A stretch of DNA of 64,000 nucleotides, taken from assembly GCF_014651375.1 (NCBI RefSeq), contig NZ_BMWT01000001.1:732501-796500 (forward strand). Direction: 5' to 3'. The position numbers were made by a program, and so were the translations under genes. Position 1 is the stretch's first letter. Each line of letters begins with the position of its first letter. This DNA is from Tateyamaria omphalii (GTDB lineage: Bacteria > Pseudomonadota > Alphaproteobacteria > Rhodobacterales > Rhodobacteraceae). The notes beneath the pieces are model-generated. The model worked only from the letters and a program-made list of their open reading frames with translations, was not told the DNA's origin and made no database searches. Positions 45,154 to 54,600 of this stretch are shown piece by piece.

Positions 45154-45486
45154 ATGACGCGAGGCTTGCGCGAACTGATTGAACGGCAGATCCAGAAGGC
45201 GCGCCTTGATGGCCAACTGGATGGTTTGGAGGACGAAGGCAAACCCCTACCTGACCGCCCCGGAGATGCTTTGACGGATGCTGGCGACGCGGTCGGGTTT
45301 CGGATCATGGCTCAAGCCGGTGTCATTCTCGAAGAGATACAGATCAAACAGGCGCTGGCCGAGCAGCGTGCACTACTCGCACGCCTGACCGACCCCCCGG
45401 CACATAAGGAAGCGATGGCAGAGCTTGCGCGGTTGGAATTGCGCTACAATATCGCCCGCGAAGCCCGCCAGAAGTTCATGCGCTAG
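45154..45486 (+). CDS. DUF1992 / DnaJ-C28-like domain protein
   Basis: A 110-residue protein matching the DUF1992 family (the conserved domain of DNAJC28), without a J domain. Visible signature: LIERQIQKARLDGQLDGLEDEGKPLPDRP, followed by helices with EIQIKQAL and the end YNIAREARQKFMR. Function is unknown. It is divergent from comM and overlaps the convergent glutathione transferase gene by 11 bp. Confidence 0.85.
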   Translation: MTRGLRELIERQIQKARLDGQLDGLEDEGKPLPDRPGDALTDAGDAVGFRIMAQAGVILEEIQIKQALAEQRALLARLTDPPAHKEAMAELARLELRYNIAREARQKFMR

Positions 45487-46156
45487 GCCACTCTGTCGTG
45501 GGCAGGCCCATGTCATAAGGGAACGGGTCATAGACCGTCTTCTGCCCCTCTGCTCGCCACGCCTTGAACGCTGGATCGGTGACGGTCGTCATGCAGTAAG
45601 TGCGTGCCGCGTCAGACATGGGCAGGTCATAGCCCACGATTCGCGCGCATACCGGCGCATAGAACACATCGGCCAGCGAATAAGCTCCAAACAGCCACGG
45701 GCCGTCCGTCTTGAACTTGGTGGCATGGCTCCACAAGGTTTCGATCCGGTCCAGATCGGTCCGGACCGCCTCCGATACCTCGAACCCGGTGTTTACATGT
45801 TGCAACTGCATGGGGCAGGCGCCGCGCAGAGCGGTGAAGCATGATGCCATTTCGGCACACAGCCACCGGGCGGTGGCGCGGGCGGCGGCGTCCCTGGGCC
45901 ACAGGCCGGCATCCGGGTTCTGTTCCGCCAAAGTCTCGGCCACGGCGATGCTTTCACCCACCACCGTTCCGTCCGGCAACTTCAGTGTGGGCACCAGCCG
46001 GGCAGGGGCCAGCGGCGCTAGGTCATCCGCCATGGTGCCGGAATACAGTCCAATCATGTGGGTGCGGTAGGGCAGGCCGAATTTCTCTAGCATGAGCCAA
46101 CCGCGCAGCGACCAACTCGAAAAGGTGCGGTCGCCGATATAAAGGTCGTAAGTCAT
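45476..46156 (-). CDS. Glutathione S-transferase family protein
   Basis: A 226-residue GST with an N-terminal thioredoxin fold (YDLYIGDRTFSSWSLRGWLMLEKFGLPYRTH) and the SNAIL-like motif GTVVGESIAVAETLAE, then an all-helical C-terminal domain. The Ser in FSSWS is a plausible catalytic residue. The substrate is unknown, as usual for bacterial GSTs. It is 60 bp downstream of the histidine phosphatase on the same strand. Confidence 0.88.
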   Translation of the reverse strand: MTYDLYIGDRTFSSWSLRGWLMLEKFGLPYRTHMIGLYSGTMADDLAPLAPARLVPTLKLPDGTVVGESIAVAETLAEQNPDAGLWPRDAAARATARWLCAEMASCFTALRGACPMQLQHVNTGFEVSEAVRTDLDRIETLWSHATKFKTDGPWLFGAYSLADVFYAPVCARIVGYDLPMSDAARTYCMTTVTDPAFKAWRAEGQKTVYDPFPYDMGLPTTEWPSA

Positions 46157-46215
46157 GCGCGCAGGCTAAGCCGCGGCACGCGCCTTTGCCCAACGGTGAT
46201 TTGTGGGGGAATACA

Positions 46216-46788
46216 TCACGGCGCGTGATTGATGACCTCTGCCTTTCCGGTTGCCCGGTTGAGGGTGGTCACGGACAGCGGGTCGATCTTTTGGGCTAGG
46301 ACGTCATGCGCGGTGATACCCAGTACAGCTTGGACTTGGGTCAGGATGACGCCGAAGTGGGCTACGGCAATGATGTGGCGACCCGGATAAGCGGCTTCGA
46401 TCCGTCGGACGGCCATGGCCACGCGGGCGGCGGAGGCGTTCCAGCTTTCTCCACCCGGAGGTGCGTGATCGCCAGGCGTTTCCCAATAGGCGCGGCTTAA
46501 ATCAGGATGCCAGTCCGCCACCGTTGAAAAATGCACGCCGTCCCAAGTGCCAAAGTGAAATTCGCGCAAGGCCGGATCATGGGGCAAACGCGTGCGCACA
46601 CCTTGCAACGCTGTAGCCGTATTGATCGACCGGGTCAGGTCGGACGAGATGACAACGGCATCATCGGGCAGATGGGCCGCCAGCCGGGAAATTGCGTCTG
46701 TGTCGCCCAGATCGGCATCAACATCCCGCCAGCCCGTAAATGTCTTTTGATGGGTCGGCCCATGCCGCACCCAATGCCACGTGGTCAT
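46216..46788 (-). CDS. Histidine phosphatase family protein (CobC-like)
   Basis: A 190-residue phosphatase of the phosphoglycerate-mutase-like fold. The catalytic RHG motif is WVRHGPTHQKTF (His8), with SSDLTRSINTA as the second Arg region and a C-terminal AVAHFGVI carrying the second His. Its start overlaps the cobU stop (ATGA), so a role as alpha-ribazole-5'-phosphate phosphatase in cobalamin loop assembly is plausible. The fold is promiscuous, so that is inferred from context. Confidence 0.82.
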   Translation of the reverse strand: MTTWHWVRHGPTHQKTFTGWRDVDADLGDTDAISRLAAHLPDDAVVISSDLTRSINTATALQGVRTRLPHDPALREFHFGTWDGVHFSTVADWHPDLSRAYWETPGDHAPPGGESWNASAARVAMAVRRIEAAYPGRHIIAVAHFGVILTQVQAVLGITAHDVLAQKIDPLSVTTLNRATGKAEVINHAP

Positions 46789-47306
46789 GGCGCCTCCCCC
46801 TTACGCAGTTGCGGCAGGCCGGCCAGTACATGCCACACGGTGTCCGCCTGCGCGGCCAAGGCGATGTTCAGCCGCCCCTGTGCCTCTCGGAACCGGCGGG
46901 CGAGAGCGTTTTCGGGCACAATGCCCTGACCAACCTCGTTTGACACGACAACAACAGGGGCCGGGCAATCGGCAAGCGCGGCCAGCAGATCGGTCTGGGC
47001 CGCGCCAACGTCCGCCTCGTCCATCATCAGGTTGGTCAGCCACATGGTCGCGCAATCCAGCAACACGGACTGCTCTGGGGTTGCTTTGCGCAGCCCATCC
47101 TCGGCCCCGTCCGACGCGTCGATCGTCACCCACTCTGCCCCGCGCCGCGCCTTGTGCAGATCGACCTTGGCTTGCATCTCTTCATCCCAGATGCGCGAGG
47201 TCGCCAAATAGACTGGCGTTAACCTATTGTTAAGGATTAGAGATTCCGCCCATTGCGACTTTCCCGAAGCCGCTCCACCTAGAACGAGTGTCGTGTTGGG
47301 CAACAT
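46785..47306 (-). CDS. cobU: Adenosylcobinamide kinase / guanylyltransferase
   Basis: A 173-residue bifunctional enzyme that phosphorylates adenosylcobinamide and transfers GMP for nucleotide-loop assembly of vitamin B12. The P-loop is GGAASGKSQWAE and the second conserved stretch VVSNEVGQGIVPENALARRFRE; both match the family. Length is normal. Start ATG 47306 (MLPNTTLVLGG) is preferred over the longer upstream frame, which reaches toward the divergent rpoH promoter. It is coupled to the histidine phosphatase gene downstream. Confidence 0.95.
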   Translation of the reverse strand: MLPNTTLVLGGAASGKSQWAESLILNNRLTPVYLATSRIWDEEMQAKVDLHKARRGAEWVTIDASDGAEDGLRKATPEQSVLLDCATMWLTNLMMDEADVGAAQTDLLAALADCPAPVVVVSNEVGQGIVPENALARRFREAQGRLNIALAAQADTVWHVLAGLPQLRKGEAP

Positions 47307-47396
47307 TTTTCGTCTCAAGAGTGAACCAATCGCGAGGTCGACCCGTATCCATATCAAGTGCGCAAAACAAGCATAACCATCCAGGGGGATGACTAC

Positions 47397-48275
47397 ATGG
47401 CATTGGATAATGTTCGAGACATGTCTCTATCGCGCACGGCGATGAAAGCCGAGTTGCTGGATGCAGAGACAGAACTGCGGCTTGCATATGCCTGGCGAGA
47501 CGAGCGGGACGAGGCGGCGCTTCACCGCCTGATCACGGCCTACATGCGGCTGGCAATCTCGATGGCGTCGAAGTTCAAACGCTACGGCGCGCCGATGAAC
47601 GATTTGATCCAGGAAGCAGGCCTTGGCCTGATGAAGGCGGCAGACAAGTTCGACCCGGATCGTGGCGTGCGGTTCTCGACCTATGCGGTCTGGTGGATCA
47701 AGGCGTCTATCCAGGATTACGTCATGCGCAACTGGTCCATGGTGCGGACTGGTTCGACCAGCAGCCAGAAATCCCTTTTCTTTAACATGCGCCGTGTGCA
47801 AGCCCGGCTTGAACGCGAAAGCGCGGCTGCAGGCGAGACATTGGACAAACACCAGCTGCGCCAGATGATCTCGACCGAGATTGGTGTGCCCCTGCACGAC
47901 GTCGAAATGATGGAAGGCCGTCTGTCCGGGTCTGATTACTCCCTCAACGCAACCCAATCTGTCGATGACGAAGGTCGCGAATGGATCGACGCGCTGGAAG
48001 ATGACAGTGCACAGGCAGCAGAAACCGTCGAGCATGAGCATGACACCGAACAGCTGCGCGAGTGGCTTTTGACGGCGCTGAATGGTCTGAACGAACGCGA
48101 GCGTTTCATCGTGCGCGAGCGCAAGCTGCGCGAAGACCCCCGGACGCTGGAAAGCCTTGGGCAGGAACTGAGCCTATCGAAAGAGCGTGTACGCCAGCTT
48201 GAGGCGGCGGCGTTCACAAAGATGCGCAAAGCACTGGAAAACCAAAGCCGCGAGGTCCATCATTTCCTCGTATGA
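47397..48275 (+). CDS. rpoH: RpoH-family heat-shock/stress sigma factor
   Basis: A 292-residue group 3 sigma-70 protein. Region 2 includes APMNDLIQEAGLGLMKAADKF and RGVRFSTYAVWWIKASIQDYVM; the RpoH box QKSLFFNMRR is at about residues 124-133; region 4 ends with LSKERVRQLEAAAF. Rhodobacterales carry two RpoH proteins, and the divergent cobU neighbour suggests the RpoHII type known in Rhodobacter for singlet-oxygen stress, but this cannot be proved from the window. ATG 47397 follows AGGGGGA. The stop overlaps chaN by ATGA. Confidence 0.92.
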   Translation: MALDNVRDMSLSRTAMKAELLDAETELRLAYAWRDERDEAALHRLITAYMRLAISMASKFKRYGAPMNDLIQEAGLGLMKAADKFDPDRGVRFSTYAVWWIKASIQDYVMRNWSMVRTGSTSSQKSLFFNMRRVQARLERESAAAGETLDKHQLRQMISTEIGVPLHDVEMMEGRLSGSDYSLNATQSVDDEGREWIDALEDDSAQAAETVEHEHDTEQLREWLLTALNGLNERERFIVRERKLREDPRTLESLGQELSLSKERVRQLEAAAFTKMRKALENQSREVHHFLV

Positions 48276-49069
48276 GGACAATGATAACACCTGTCATTCT
48301 TGCCGCCGTTGCGACCCTGTCGACGGCGGCATTTCTATTTGCGGCAACGGATTGGTCTGACTTCTCAGGCGACGTGCTGATCTTGGGGGAGCTGCACGAT
48401 AACCCACAGCACCACGCGGAACAGGCAAGTGCGGTGCGGATCATCCAGCCAAAGGCGGTTGTTTTTGAAATGCTGACACCGGATGAGGCGCAGTCATTGT
48501 CGGAGATACCCCGTGACCCCGGCGCAATGCGCGACGCAACTGATAGCGTCCAATGGTCCAACATCGCGGATTACGCGGATGTTTTGGCCGCCAGCCCAGT
48601 CATTGTCGGTGCGGCGCTGTCGCGCGAAGACATGCGCGCAGCTTTCACCTCCGGCGCAGCAGAGGTGTTTGGCACGGGCGCAGAAATCTACGGCCTGACC
48701 GATCCTCTGCCAGAAGACGAACAGGCCATCCGTGAACTCAACCAGTTCGATGCGCATTGCGAAGCCATGCCGCTGGAGATGATGGGCGGCATGGTTGAGG
48801 CACAGCGTCTGCGTGACGCCGCCTTCGCCCGGTCTGTGATCGAGGCGCTGGAGACCCATGGCAGCCCGGTGGTGCTGATCACCGGAAACGGGCATGCAAG
48901 AATGGATTGGGGTGTGCCTGTGTACCTGATGCGCGCGGGCCCAGCATTGGCCGTCACATCCATTGGACAGGGCGAACGCCAGGAGCCGCCCGATGGCGTG
49001 TTTTCCTGGACACTGAATGGCGCGGCCTCCCCAGACCGCGATGATCCGTGCGCCGTATTCAATCAATGA
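48272..49069 (+). CDS. ChaN-family heme/iron-regulated protein
   Basis: A 265-residue protein with an N-terminal hydrophobic export signal (MITPVILAAVATLSTAAFLFAA) and the ChaN domain: LILGELHDNPQHHAEQA, AVVFEMLTPDEAQ and VVLITGNGHARMDWGVPVYL. Campylobacter ChaN binds stacked hemes and is iron-regulated. No lipobox Cys follows the signal, so it is probably periplasmic rather than a lipoprotein. It is translationally coupled to rpoH, which suggests the sigma factor and this protein belong to the same stress response. Confidence 0.85.
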   Translation: MRTMITPVILAAVATLSTAAFLFAATDWSDFSGDVLILGELHDNPQHHAEQASAVRIIQPKAVVFEMLTPDEAQSLSEIPRDPGAMRDATDSVQWSNIADYADVLAASPVIVGAALSREDMRAAFTSGAAEVFGTGAEIYGLTDPLPEDEQAIRELNQFDAHCEAMPLEMMGGMVEAQRLRDAAFARSVIEALETHGSPVVLITGNGHARMDWGVPVYLMRAGPALAVTSIGQGERQEPPDGVFSWTLNGAASPDRDDPCAVFNQ

Positions 49070-49177
49070 CCTGACGCCGCAGGCCGAGGGGGCTGGCCCC
49101 CTGACATCCGAAGGGCTGGTTCTTGGAGCTGTGTCCGCCTATGGTCACACCGAAGACGGCCAGCCGGACACGCTATC

Positions 49178-50371
49178 ATGCTGCAAGACAAACGAATTCT
49201 GCTGATCCTGACGGGCGGTATCGCAGCCTACAAAGGGCTCGACCTGATCCGCCGTCTAAGGGAGCGCGGCGCTGCGGTCACACCCGTGCTGACCCGCGCG
49301 GCTGAGCAATTTGTGACCCCCTTGTCGGTTTCTGCCCTTGCCGGGGAAAAGGTCTACCGTGACCTCTTCGATCTGACGGACGAGGCCGAGATGGGGCATA
49401 TCCAGCTTTCCCGCTCAGCCGACCTGATCCTTGTTGCCCCGGCCACTGCGGATATCATCGCAAAGATGGCGCAGGGCCGTGCGGACGATCTGGCGTCGAC
49501 CTTGCTTTTGGCGACGGACACACCAGTGATGATCGCGCCAGCGATGAATGTGCGCATGTGGGATCACCCGGCGACGCAACGCAATCTGGCACAGATTGCG
49601 AAGGATGGTGTTTCTGTCGTCGGTCCCAATGACGGCGACATGGCCTGCGGTGAATACGGGCCCGGCCGCATGTCCGAACCACTTGAAATCGTCGCGGCGG
49701 TCGAAACACATTTCGGCCCCAAGCCGCTTGCCGGCAAGCATGTGTTAGTGACATCCGGCCCGACCCACGAACCGATTGACCCGGTGCGCTACATCGCCAA
49801 CCGCTCGTCCGGAGCGCAAGGCGCCGCTCTCGCGAGCGCGCTGGTTTCACTGGGGGCCGATGTGACCTTTGTCACCGGCCCGGCGGATGTTGCCGCCCCT
49901 GCAGAGGCGCGTGTCGTACCCGTACAGACAGCGCAAGAGATGAAAGCGGCTGTTGACGCGGCCCTGCCGGCCGATGCCGCTGTATTTGCCGCCGCCGTGG
50001 CAGACTGGCGCGTGGCGAGAGCCAGTGGCCGCAAGCTCAAGAAATCGAAGGACGGGTTGCCAGTGTTGGAGTTTGCCGAGAACCAGGACATTCTGGCCGG
50101 TGTGTCACAGATGACGAAAGGAAGGCCCGGGCTGGTTGTCGGCTTTGCTGCGGAAACAGATGATGTAGAGGCCCACGCCACGGCCAAGCGTGCCCGCAAA
50201 GGCTGCGATTGGATTGTGGCCAATGACGTGTCGCCAGAGACGGGCATCATGGGCGGGTCGGAGAATGCCGTGATCCTGATCACGGAAAAGGGCGCTGACC
50301 CATGGCCGCGCATGTCCAAGGCAGAGGTGGCGAAGCGTCTCGCCCAACGGATTGCGGACGCGTTGACGTAA
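49178..50371 (+). CDS. coaBC: Bifunctional CoaBC (PPC decarboxylase / PPC synthetase)
   Basis: A 397-residue fusion that performs two steps of coenzyme A synthesis: joining cysteine to 4'-phosphopantothenate (CoaB, C-terminal) and decarboxylating the product (CoaC, N-terminal). CoaC motifs: [35 protein letters not shown] and [16 protein letters not shown] with the active Cys. CoaB motifs: [21 protein letters not shown] and FAAETDD. ATG 49178 begins [11 protein letters not shown]. It heads a coaBC-dut-moeB group. Confidence 0.96.
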   Translation: MLQDKRILLILTGGIAAYKGLDLIRRLRERGAAVTPVLTRAAEQFVTPLSVSALAGEKVYRDLFDLTDEAEMGHIQLSRSADLILVAPATADIIAKMAQGRADDLASTLLLATDTPVMIAPAMNVRMWDHPATQRNLAQIAKDGVSVVGPNDGDMACGEYGPGRMSEPLEIVAAVETHFGPKPLAGKHVLVTSGPTHEPIDPVRYIANRSSGAQGAALASALVSLGADVTFVTGPADVAAPAEARVVPVQTAQEMKAAVDAALPADAAVFAAAVADWRVARASGRKLKKSKDGLPVLEFAENQDILAGVSQMTKGRPGLVVGFAAETDDVEAHATAKRARKGCDWIVANDVSPETGIMGGSENAVILITEKGADPWPRMSKAEVAKRLAQRIADALT

Positions 50372-50423
50372 GCGTGGCACCCACCGGCAGCGGTCGGACT
50401 TGAGTTTATTTGGCAAGGTGAAG

Positions 50424-50885
50424 ATGAGCAGAGTTGCGTTGAAAATCATGCGTATCGCGGGCGCGGACCCGGCGATTGCCTTGCCCGCCTATGAGACAGA
50501 AGGCGCGGCGGGTGCAGACCTCCGCGCCAATCTTCGTGATGGCCAGACCGTGACGCTCGCACCAAGCGAACGCGCGCTGATCCCGACCGGGCTTGCAATG
50601 GCAATACCGCAGGGGTTCGAGGTGCAGGTGCGCCCCCGCTCTGGCCTTGCGCTGAAGCATGGGATCGCGCTGGTCAACAGCCCGGGCACGATCGACAGCG
50701 ACTATCGGGGCGAGGTGGGCGTGATCCTTCTCAATACCTCGGACCAGCCGTTCGATGTGACCCATGGCATGCGGATCGCACAGATGGTGCTGGCCCCTGT
50801 CGTACAGGCCGCGTTCGACGTGTTGGACACTCTGGATGAAACCACCCGCGGTGCGGGCGGCTTTGGTTCCACGGGGCGCGGCTGA
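50424..50885 (+). CDS. dut: dUTP diphosphatase
   Basis: A 153-residue trimeric dUTPase that hydrolyses dUTP to dUMP and keeps uracil out of DNA. All five conserved motifs are present: [48 protein letters not shown], and the C-terminal [12 protein letters not shown] arm. ATG 50424 follows AAGGTGA; a TTG at 50400 would add eight residues. Its stop shares a base with the next start. Confidence 0.97.
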   Translation: MSRVALKIMRIAGADPAIALPAYETEGAAGADLRANLRDGQTVTLAPSERALIPTGLAMAIPQGFEVQVRPRSGLALKHGIALVNSPGTIDSDYRGEVGVILLNTSDQPFDVTHGMRIAQMVLAPVVQAAFDVLDTLDETTRGAGGFGSTGRG

Positions 50886-51943
50886 TGCTTCTGGTCTTTG
50901 TACTGGCTGGGGTGTTGTGGGGCATCGGCGCCATGATGAACACGCCGCGCAAGGCACGGTGGCTGATGACCGGGCTGCTCTACGTGGTGGTTCTTGCCAT
51001 TCAGGTGGCTTTGCCCGCCGGGCACCCGCTGCGCATGGCAACCGGGGAAAGCCCGGCGCTGTGGCTGATCGTGGGCGGTTTTGCCGCCATCGCCGCTGGC
51101 TACCGGGCCGTCCTGCGCAAGCTCCGCAGCCATGCTGAGGTGACGGAAGCCAAGGTCGCGCCGCCCGAGACCTCAGACGGACCGTTCACCGATACCGAAC
51201 TCAATCGCTATGCCCGCCACATCGTGCTGCGCGAGGTGGGCGGCCTTGGTCAGAAACGGTTGAAGGATGCAAAGGTGCTGGTGGTCGGGGCAGGGGGCCT
51301 TGGTGCGCCGGTGCTGCAATACCTTGCCGCTGCCGGGGTTGGGACCATCGGCGTGATCGATGACGACACCGTCGAAAACACCAACTTGCAGCGCCAGACC
51401 ATCCACACAGATGACCGGATCGGGATGCCCAAGGTTTTCTCCGCCCAGGCCGCGATGGAGGCCCAGAATCCCTTTGTCACTGTACGCCCTTATCACCGCC
51501 GCCTGACTGATGACGTGGTGGACGACCTTGTGGCCGAATATGATCTGGTGATCGACGGCACCGACAATTTCGACACCCGCTACCGTGTCAATGCCGCCGC
51601 TGTGCGGGCTGGTGTCCCTCTGATCTCGGGCGCGCTAACGCAATGGGAAGGGCAGGTGAGCGTGTTCGACCCGGCCCATGACGCCCCCTGCTATCGCTGC
51701 ATATTTCCCGAAGCACCCGCCGCCGAACTGGCCCCCAATTGCGCCGAGGCGGGGGTGATCGGCCCGCTGCCCGGCGTGGTCGGCTCGATGATGGCGGTAG
51801 AAGCGATCAAGTTGATCACGGGCGCGGGCACCCCGCTCCGGGGCGAGATGGTAATTTACGACGCACTCTACGGTGAAAGCCGCAAGATCGCGCTGGCCCG
51901 CCGAAAAGACTGTGAAACCTGCGCCGGGGTGGTGGAGGGTTGA
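50885..51943 (+). CDS. Membrane-anchored MoeB/ThiF-family E1-like enzyme
   Basis: A 352-residue protein. Two N-terminal hydrophobic helices (about 1-18 and 25-42, with a third weaker one at 57-75) precede a complete E1-like domain from about residue 98. The ATP site GAGGLGAPVLQYLAAAG, the NLQRQ arginine, DGTDNFDTRY, zinc pairs CYRC and CETC, and a conserved Cys in APNCAEAG are all intact, so it should adenylate the C-terminus of MoaD or a similar sulfur carrier. Ordinary MoeB (about 250 residues) lacks the membrane segment. It overlaps dut by one base. Confidence 0.88.
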   Translation: MLLVFVLAGVLWGIGAMMNTPRKARWLMTGLLYVVVLAIQVALPAGHPLRMATGESPALWLIVGGFAAIAAGYRAVLRKLRSHAEVTEAKVAPPETSDGPFTDTELNRYARHIVLREVGGLGQKRLKDAKVLVVGAGGLGAPVLQYLAAAGVGTIGVIDDDTVENTNLQRQTIHTDDRIGMPKVFSAQAAMEAQNPFVTVRPYHRRLTDDVVDDLVAEYDLVIDGTDNFDTRYRVNAAAVRAGVPLISGALTQWEGQVSVFDPAHDAPCYRCIFPEAPAAELAPNCAEAGVIGPLPGVVGSMMAVEAIKLITGAGTPLRGEMVIYDALYGESRKIALARRKDCETCAGVVEG

Positions 51944-51980
51944 CCCCCACCCTACATCGGTAGTCAAAGGAGACCTGCCC

Positions 51981-53993
51981 ATGACCAACGTGCTGCTTGC
52001 CGACTGGGACACCCCGTTCCAGATCGCCCCCTTTGATGCCATTTCCGACGACGATTTTGCGCCCGCACTCGACATCGCATTGGACGCCCATAAGGCCGAG
52101 ATCGACGCGATTGCCGGCAGCGATGCCGCACCCACATTCGCCAATGTGATCGAGGCGCTTGAGGCAGCGGGTGACGGCTTGGAAAAGGTGTTGGGCGCGT
52201 TCTTTACGGTCGTGGGTGCGGACAGCAATCCACAGCGCGAGGCGCTGCAACGGGACTTCTCTCCCAAACTGGCGGCGCACTTTGCCGAGATTTCCAGCAA
52301 CAAGGCGCTGTTTGCCCGCATTGCCGCTGTGTGGGACGCCCGCGACGATCTGAACCTGACGGACGAACAGGCGCGCGTACTGATGCTGACCCACCGCAAC
52401 TATGTCCGGTCGGGTGCAGCCCTTGAAGGTGCGGATGATACCCGCATGAAAGAAATCAAGGGACGACTGGCCGAACTTGGCACCGCCTTTACCCAGAACC
52501 TGCTGGCGGACGAACGGGACTGGTACATGGCATTGAGCGAGGGCGATATGGCAGGCCTGCCCGCTTTCGTGGTGGATGCGGCCCGGGCTGCGGGCGAAGA
52601 GAAAGAGGCTGGCGGCCCGGTTGTCACGCTGTCCCGGTCGATCATCGTGCCCTTCCTACAATTCTCGACCCGCCGTGACCTGCGCGAGAAAGCCTATCGC
52701 GCGTGGACGGCGCGTGGTGCAAATGGGGGCAAGACGGACAACCGTGCAATCGCCGCCGAGATCCTGAAGCTGCGCGAGGAACGGGCCAAGCTGCTGGGCT
52801 ACGACAACTTTGCCAACTTCAAGCTGGAAACCGAGATGGCCAAGACGCCAGAGGCCGTACGCGATCTGCTAATGGCCGTGTGGGAACCTGCCAAATCACA
52901 GGCCAACGCGGATGCCTGGGTCTTGGAGCAGATGCTACATCAGGACGGCATTGATGGCCCGCTGGAACCCTGGGATTGGCGCTTCTACGCAGAAAAGCGA
53001 CGCAAAGAACTGCATGATCTCGATGAGGCAGAGGTGAAGCCGTACTTCCAACTCGACCGGATGATCGATGCGTCTTTTGACTGTGCAACGCGCCTGTTTG
53101 GCCTCGACTTCAAACCACTCGACATTCCGCTCTACCACCCGGATTGCCGCGCGTGGGAGGTTACGCGAGAGGGTGAGCACGTGGCCGTGTTCATCGGCGA
53201 CTATTTTGCACGCGGTTCGAAGCGGTCGGGGGCTTGGTGCTCGGCCATGCGATCACAGGCCAAGCACCCCAAATCGCAAACACCCATCGTCATCAACGTC
53301 TGCAACTTCGCCAAGGGCGATCCGGCACTCCTGTCCTATGACGATGCGCGGACATTGTTCCACGAGTTTGGTCATGCGCTGCACCAAATGCTGTCCAACG
53401 TGACCTACGAGTCGATCAGCGGCACTTCGGTGGCCCGCGACTTTGTCGAACTGCCCAGCCAGCTTTATGAACACTGGCTGGAGGTGCCCCAGGTGCTGCA
53501 GGAATTCGCCACCCATGCCGAGACGGGGGAGGCGATGCCGCAAACCCTGCTCGACAACGTGCTGGCCGCAGCGACCTATGACATGGGGTTCCAGACGGTG
53601 GAATATGTCGCCTCGGCCCTCGTCGACCTCGACTTCCATGACGGGGATGCCCCGGCCGATCCCATGCAGAAACAGGCCGAGGTGCTGGAGCGCCTTGAGA
53701 TGCCGCACGCCATCGGGATGCGCCATGCCACGCCACATTTTGCGCACGTCTTTGCGGGCGACGGATATTCGTCCGGTTACTACAGCTACATGTGGTCCGA
53801 GGTGATGGATGCGGACGCCTTTGCTGCCTTCGAAGAAGCAGACGGCCCGTTCGATCCTGAAAAGGCAGCAGCGCTTGAGGAACATATCCTCAGCACCGGT
53901 GGCAGCGTCGATGCCGCTGACCTCTACATAGCATTCCGGGGCCGCTTGCCGGGTGTAGACGCGCTGCTCAAAGGACGGGGGCTGGCTGCGTGA
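51981..53993 (+). CDS. M3 family oligopeptidase (Dcp/OpdA type)
   Basis: A 670-residue cytoplasmic zinc metallopeptidase of family M3. The zinc motif is FHEFGHALH (His at about 461 and 465) with the third ligand Glu in the downstream GTSVARDFVELPSQ. The rest is the typical helical two-lobed structure. Peptidyl-dipeptidase Dcp and oligopeptidase A are both possible names; the sequence does not decide. ATG 51981 follows AAAGGAGA, 37 bp after the MoeB-like gene. Confidence 0.93.
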   Translation: MTNVLLADWDTPFQIAPFDAISDDDFAPALDIALDAHKAEIDAIAGSDAAPTFANVIEALEAAGDGLEKVLGAFFTVVGADSNPQREALQRDFSPKLAAHFAEISSNKALFARIAAVWDARDDLNLTDEQARVLMLTHRNYVRSGAALEGADDTRMKEIKGRLAELGTAFTQNLLADERDWYMALSEGDMAGLPAFVVDAARAAGEEKEAGGPVVTLSRSIIVPFLQFSTRRDLREKAYRAWTARGANGGKTDNRAIAAEILKLREERAKLLGYDNFANFKLETEMAKTPEAVRDLLMAVWEPAKSQANADAWVLEQMLHQDGIDGPLEPWDWRFYAEKRRKELHDLDEAEVKPYFQLDRMIDASFDCATRLFGLDFKPLDIPLYHPDCRAWEVTREGEHVAVFIGDYFARGSKRSGAWCSAMRSQAKHPKSQTPIVINVCNFAKGDPALLSYDDARTLFHEFGHALHQMLSNVTYESISGTSVARDFVELPSQLYEHWLEVPQVLQEFATHAETGEAMPQTLLDNVLAAATYDMGFQTVEYVASALVDLDFHDGDAPADPMQKQAEVLERLEMPHAIGMRHATPHFAHVFAGDGYSSGYYSYMWSEVMDADAFAAFEEADGPFDPEKAAALEEHILSTGGSVDAADLYIAFRGRLPGVDALLKGRGLAA

Positions 53994-54174
53994 AGCGTCG
54001 GCCCTAGCCCCGCTTAGCCGCGTCATACCAATACCGGCGTTATGACCGTACTTGGTCGATGCTATGATGGCGGTGAAAATCTTTGGGCTGATGGAGATGA
54101 CCTGACGTGGGTATCACGGACTGCTTGCCGAGACCTCAAGGATCGCATGCGGTTCCAAGCATGGGGAGTGAGAC

Positions 54175-54570
54175 GTGCTGAAGGGAAACTGCCATTGCGG
54201 TCAGGTGCGCTGGACATTTGAAACTGGGCCAGCCTCGGTCACGGCGTGCAATTGCACGATCTGTCGGCGCTATGGTGCCTTGTGGGCGTATGGGTATTTG
54301 GATCACGATATTCACACGAAGGGACACACAGGGACCTACACGCGCGCCGATGGCGGTGACATCGTTTTTCATTTCTGCCCCGATTGCGGGTGTGTGACAC
54401 ACTACGTCGCGCGCGATACGGACGAAAATGGGCGCAAGCGATCTGCAGTGAATGTCCGGATGTCCAATCTTGAAGCGATCAGCGCGCTTCCAATTCACCA
54501 TTTTGACGGGTGCGAAAGCTTTACAGCGCTGGCAAGCGACGGGCGAACGGTGAAGGATCTATGGTTCTAG
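54175..54570 (+). CDS. GFA-family zinc protein
   Basis: A 131-residue protein of the glutathione-dependent formaldehyde-activating (GFA/CENP-V) family. The zinc-binding Cys sets are present: GNCHCGQVRW, ACNCTICRRYG and FCPDCGCV. Most bacterial members of this size are of unknown function, and a formaldehyde role should not be assumed. The start is GTG 54175 with GGGGAGTGAGAC just before it. The 181 bp upstream hold no other gene that I can support. Confidence 0.85.
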   Translation: MLKGNCHCGQVRWTFETGPASVTACNCTICRRYGALWAYGYLDHDIHTKGHTGTYTRADGGDIVFHFCPDCGCVTHYVARDTDENGRKRSAVNVRMSNLEAISALPIHHFDGCESFTALASDGRTVKDLWF

Positions 54571-54600
54571 GGCGTGCCTGATTGAGCAGATACGCTATGG

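Noticed and set aside
47322-47351. Possible RpoE-type promoter before rpoH (TGAACC, 18 bp, TATCCA)
   Set aside because: The -35 resembles the Rhodobacter RpoE consensus but the -10 is poor; not enough to annotate.
49038-49205. Small open frame between chaN and coaBC
   Set aside because: It overlaps the end of chaN and the start of coaBC, has no ribosome site, and coaBC alone explains the sequence from 49178 on.
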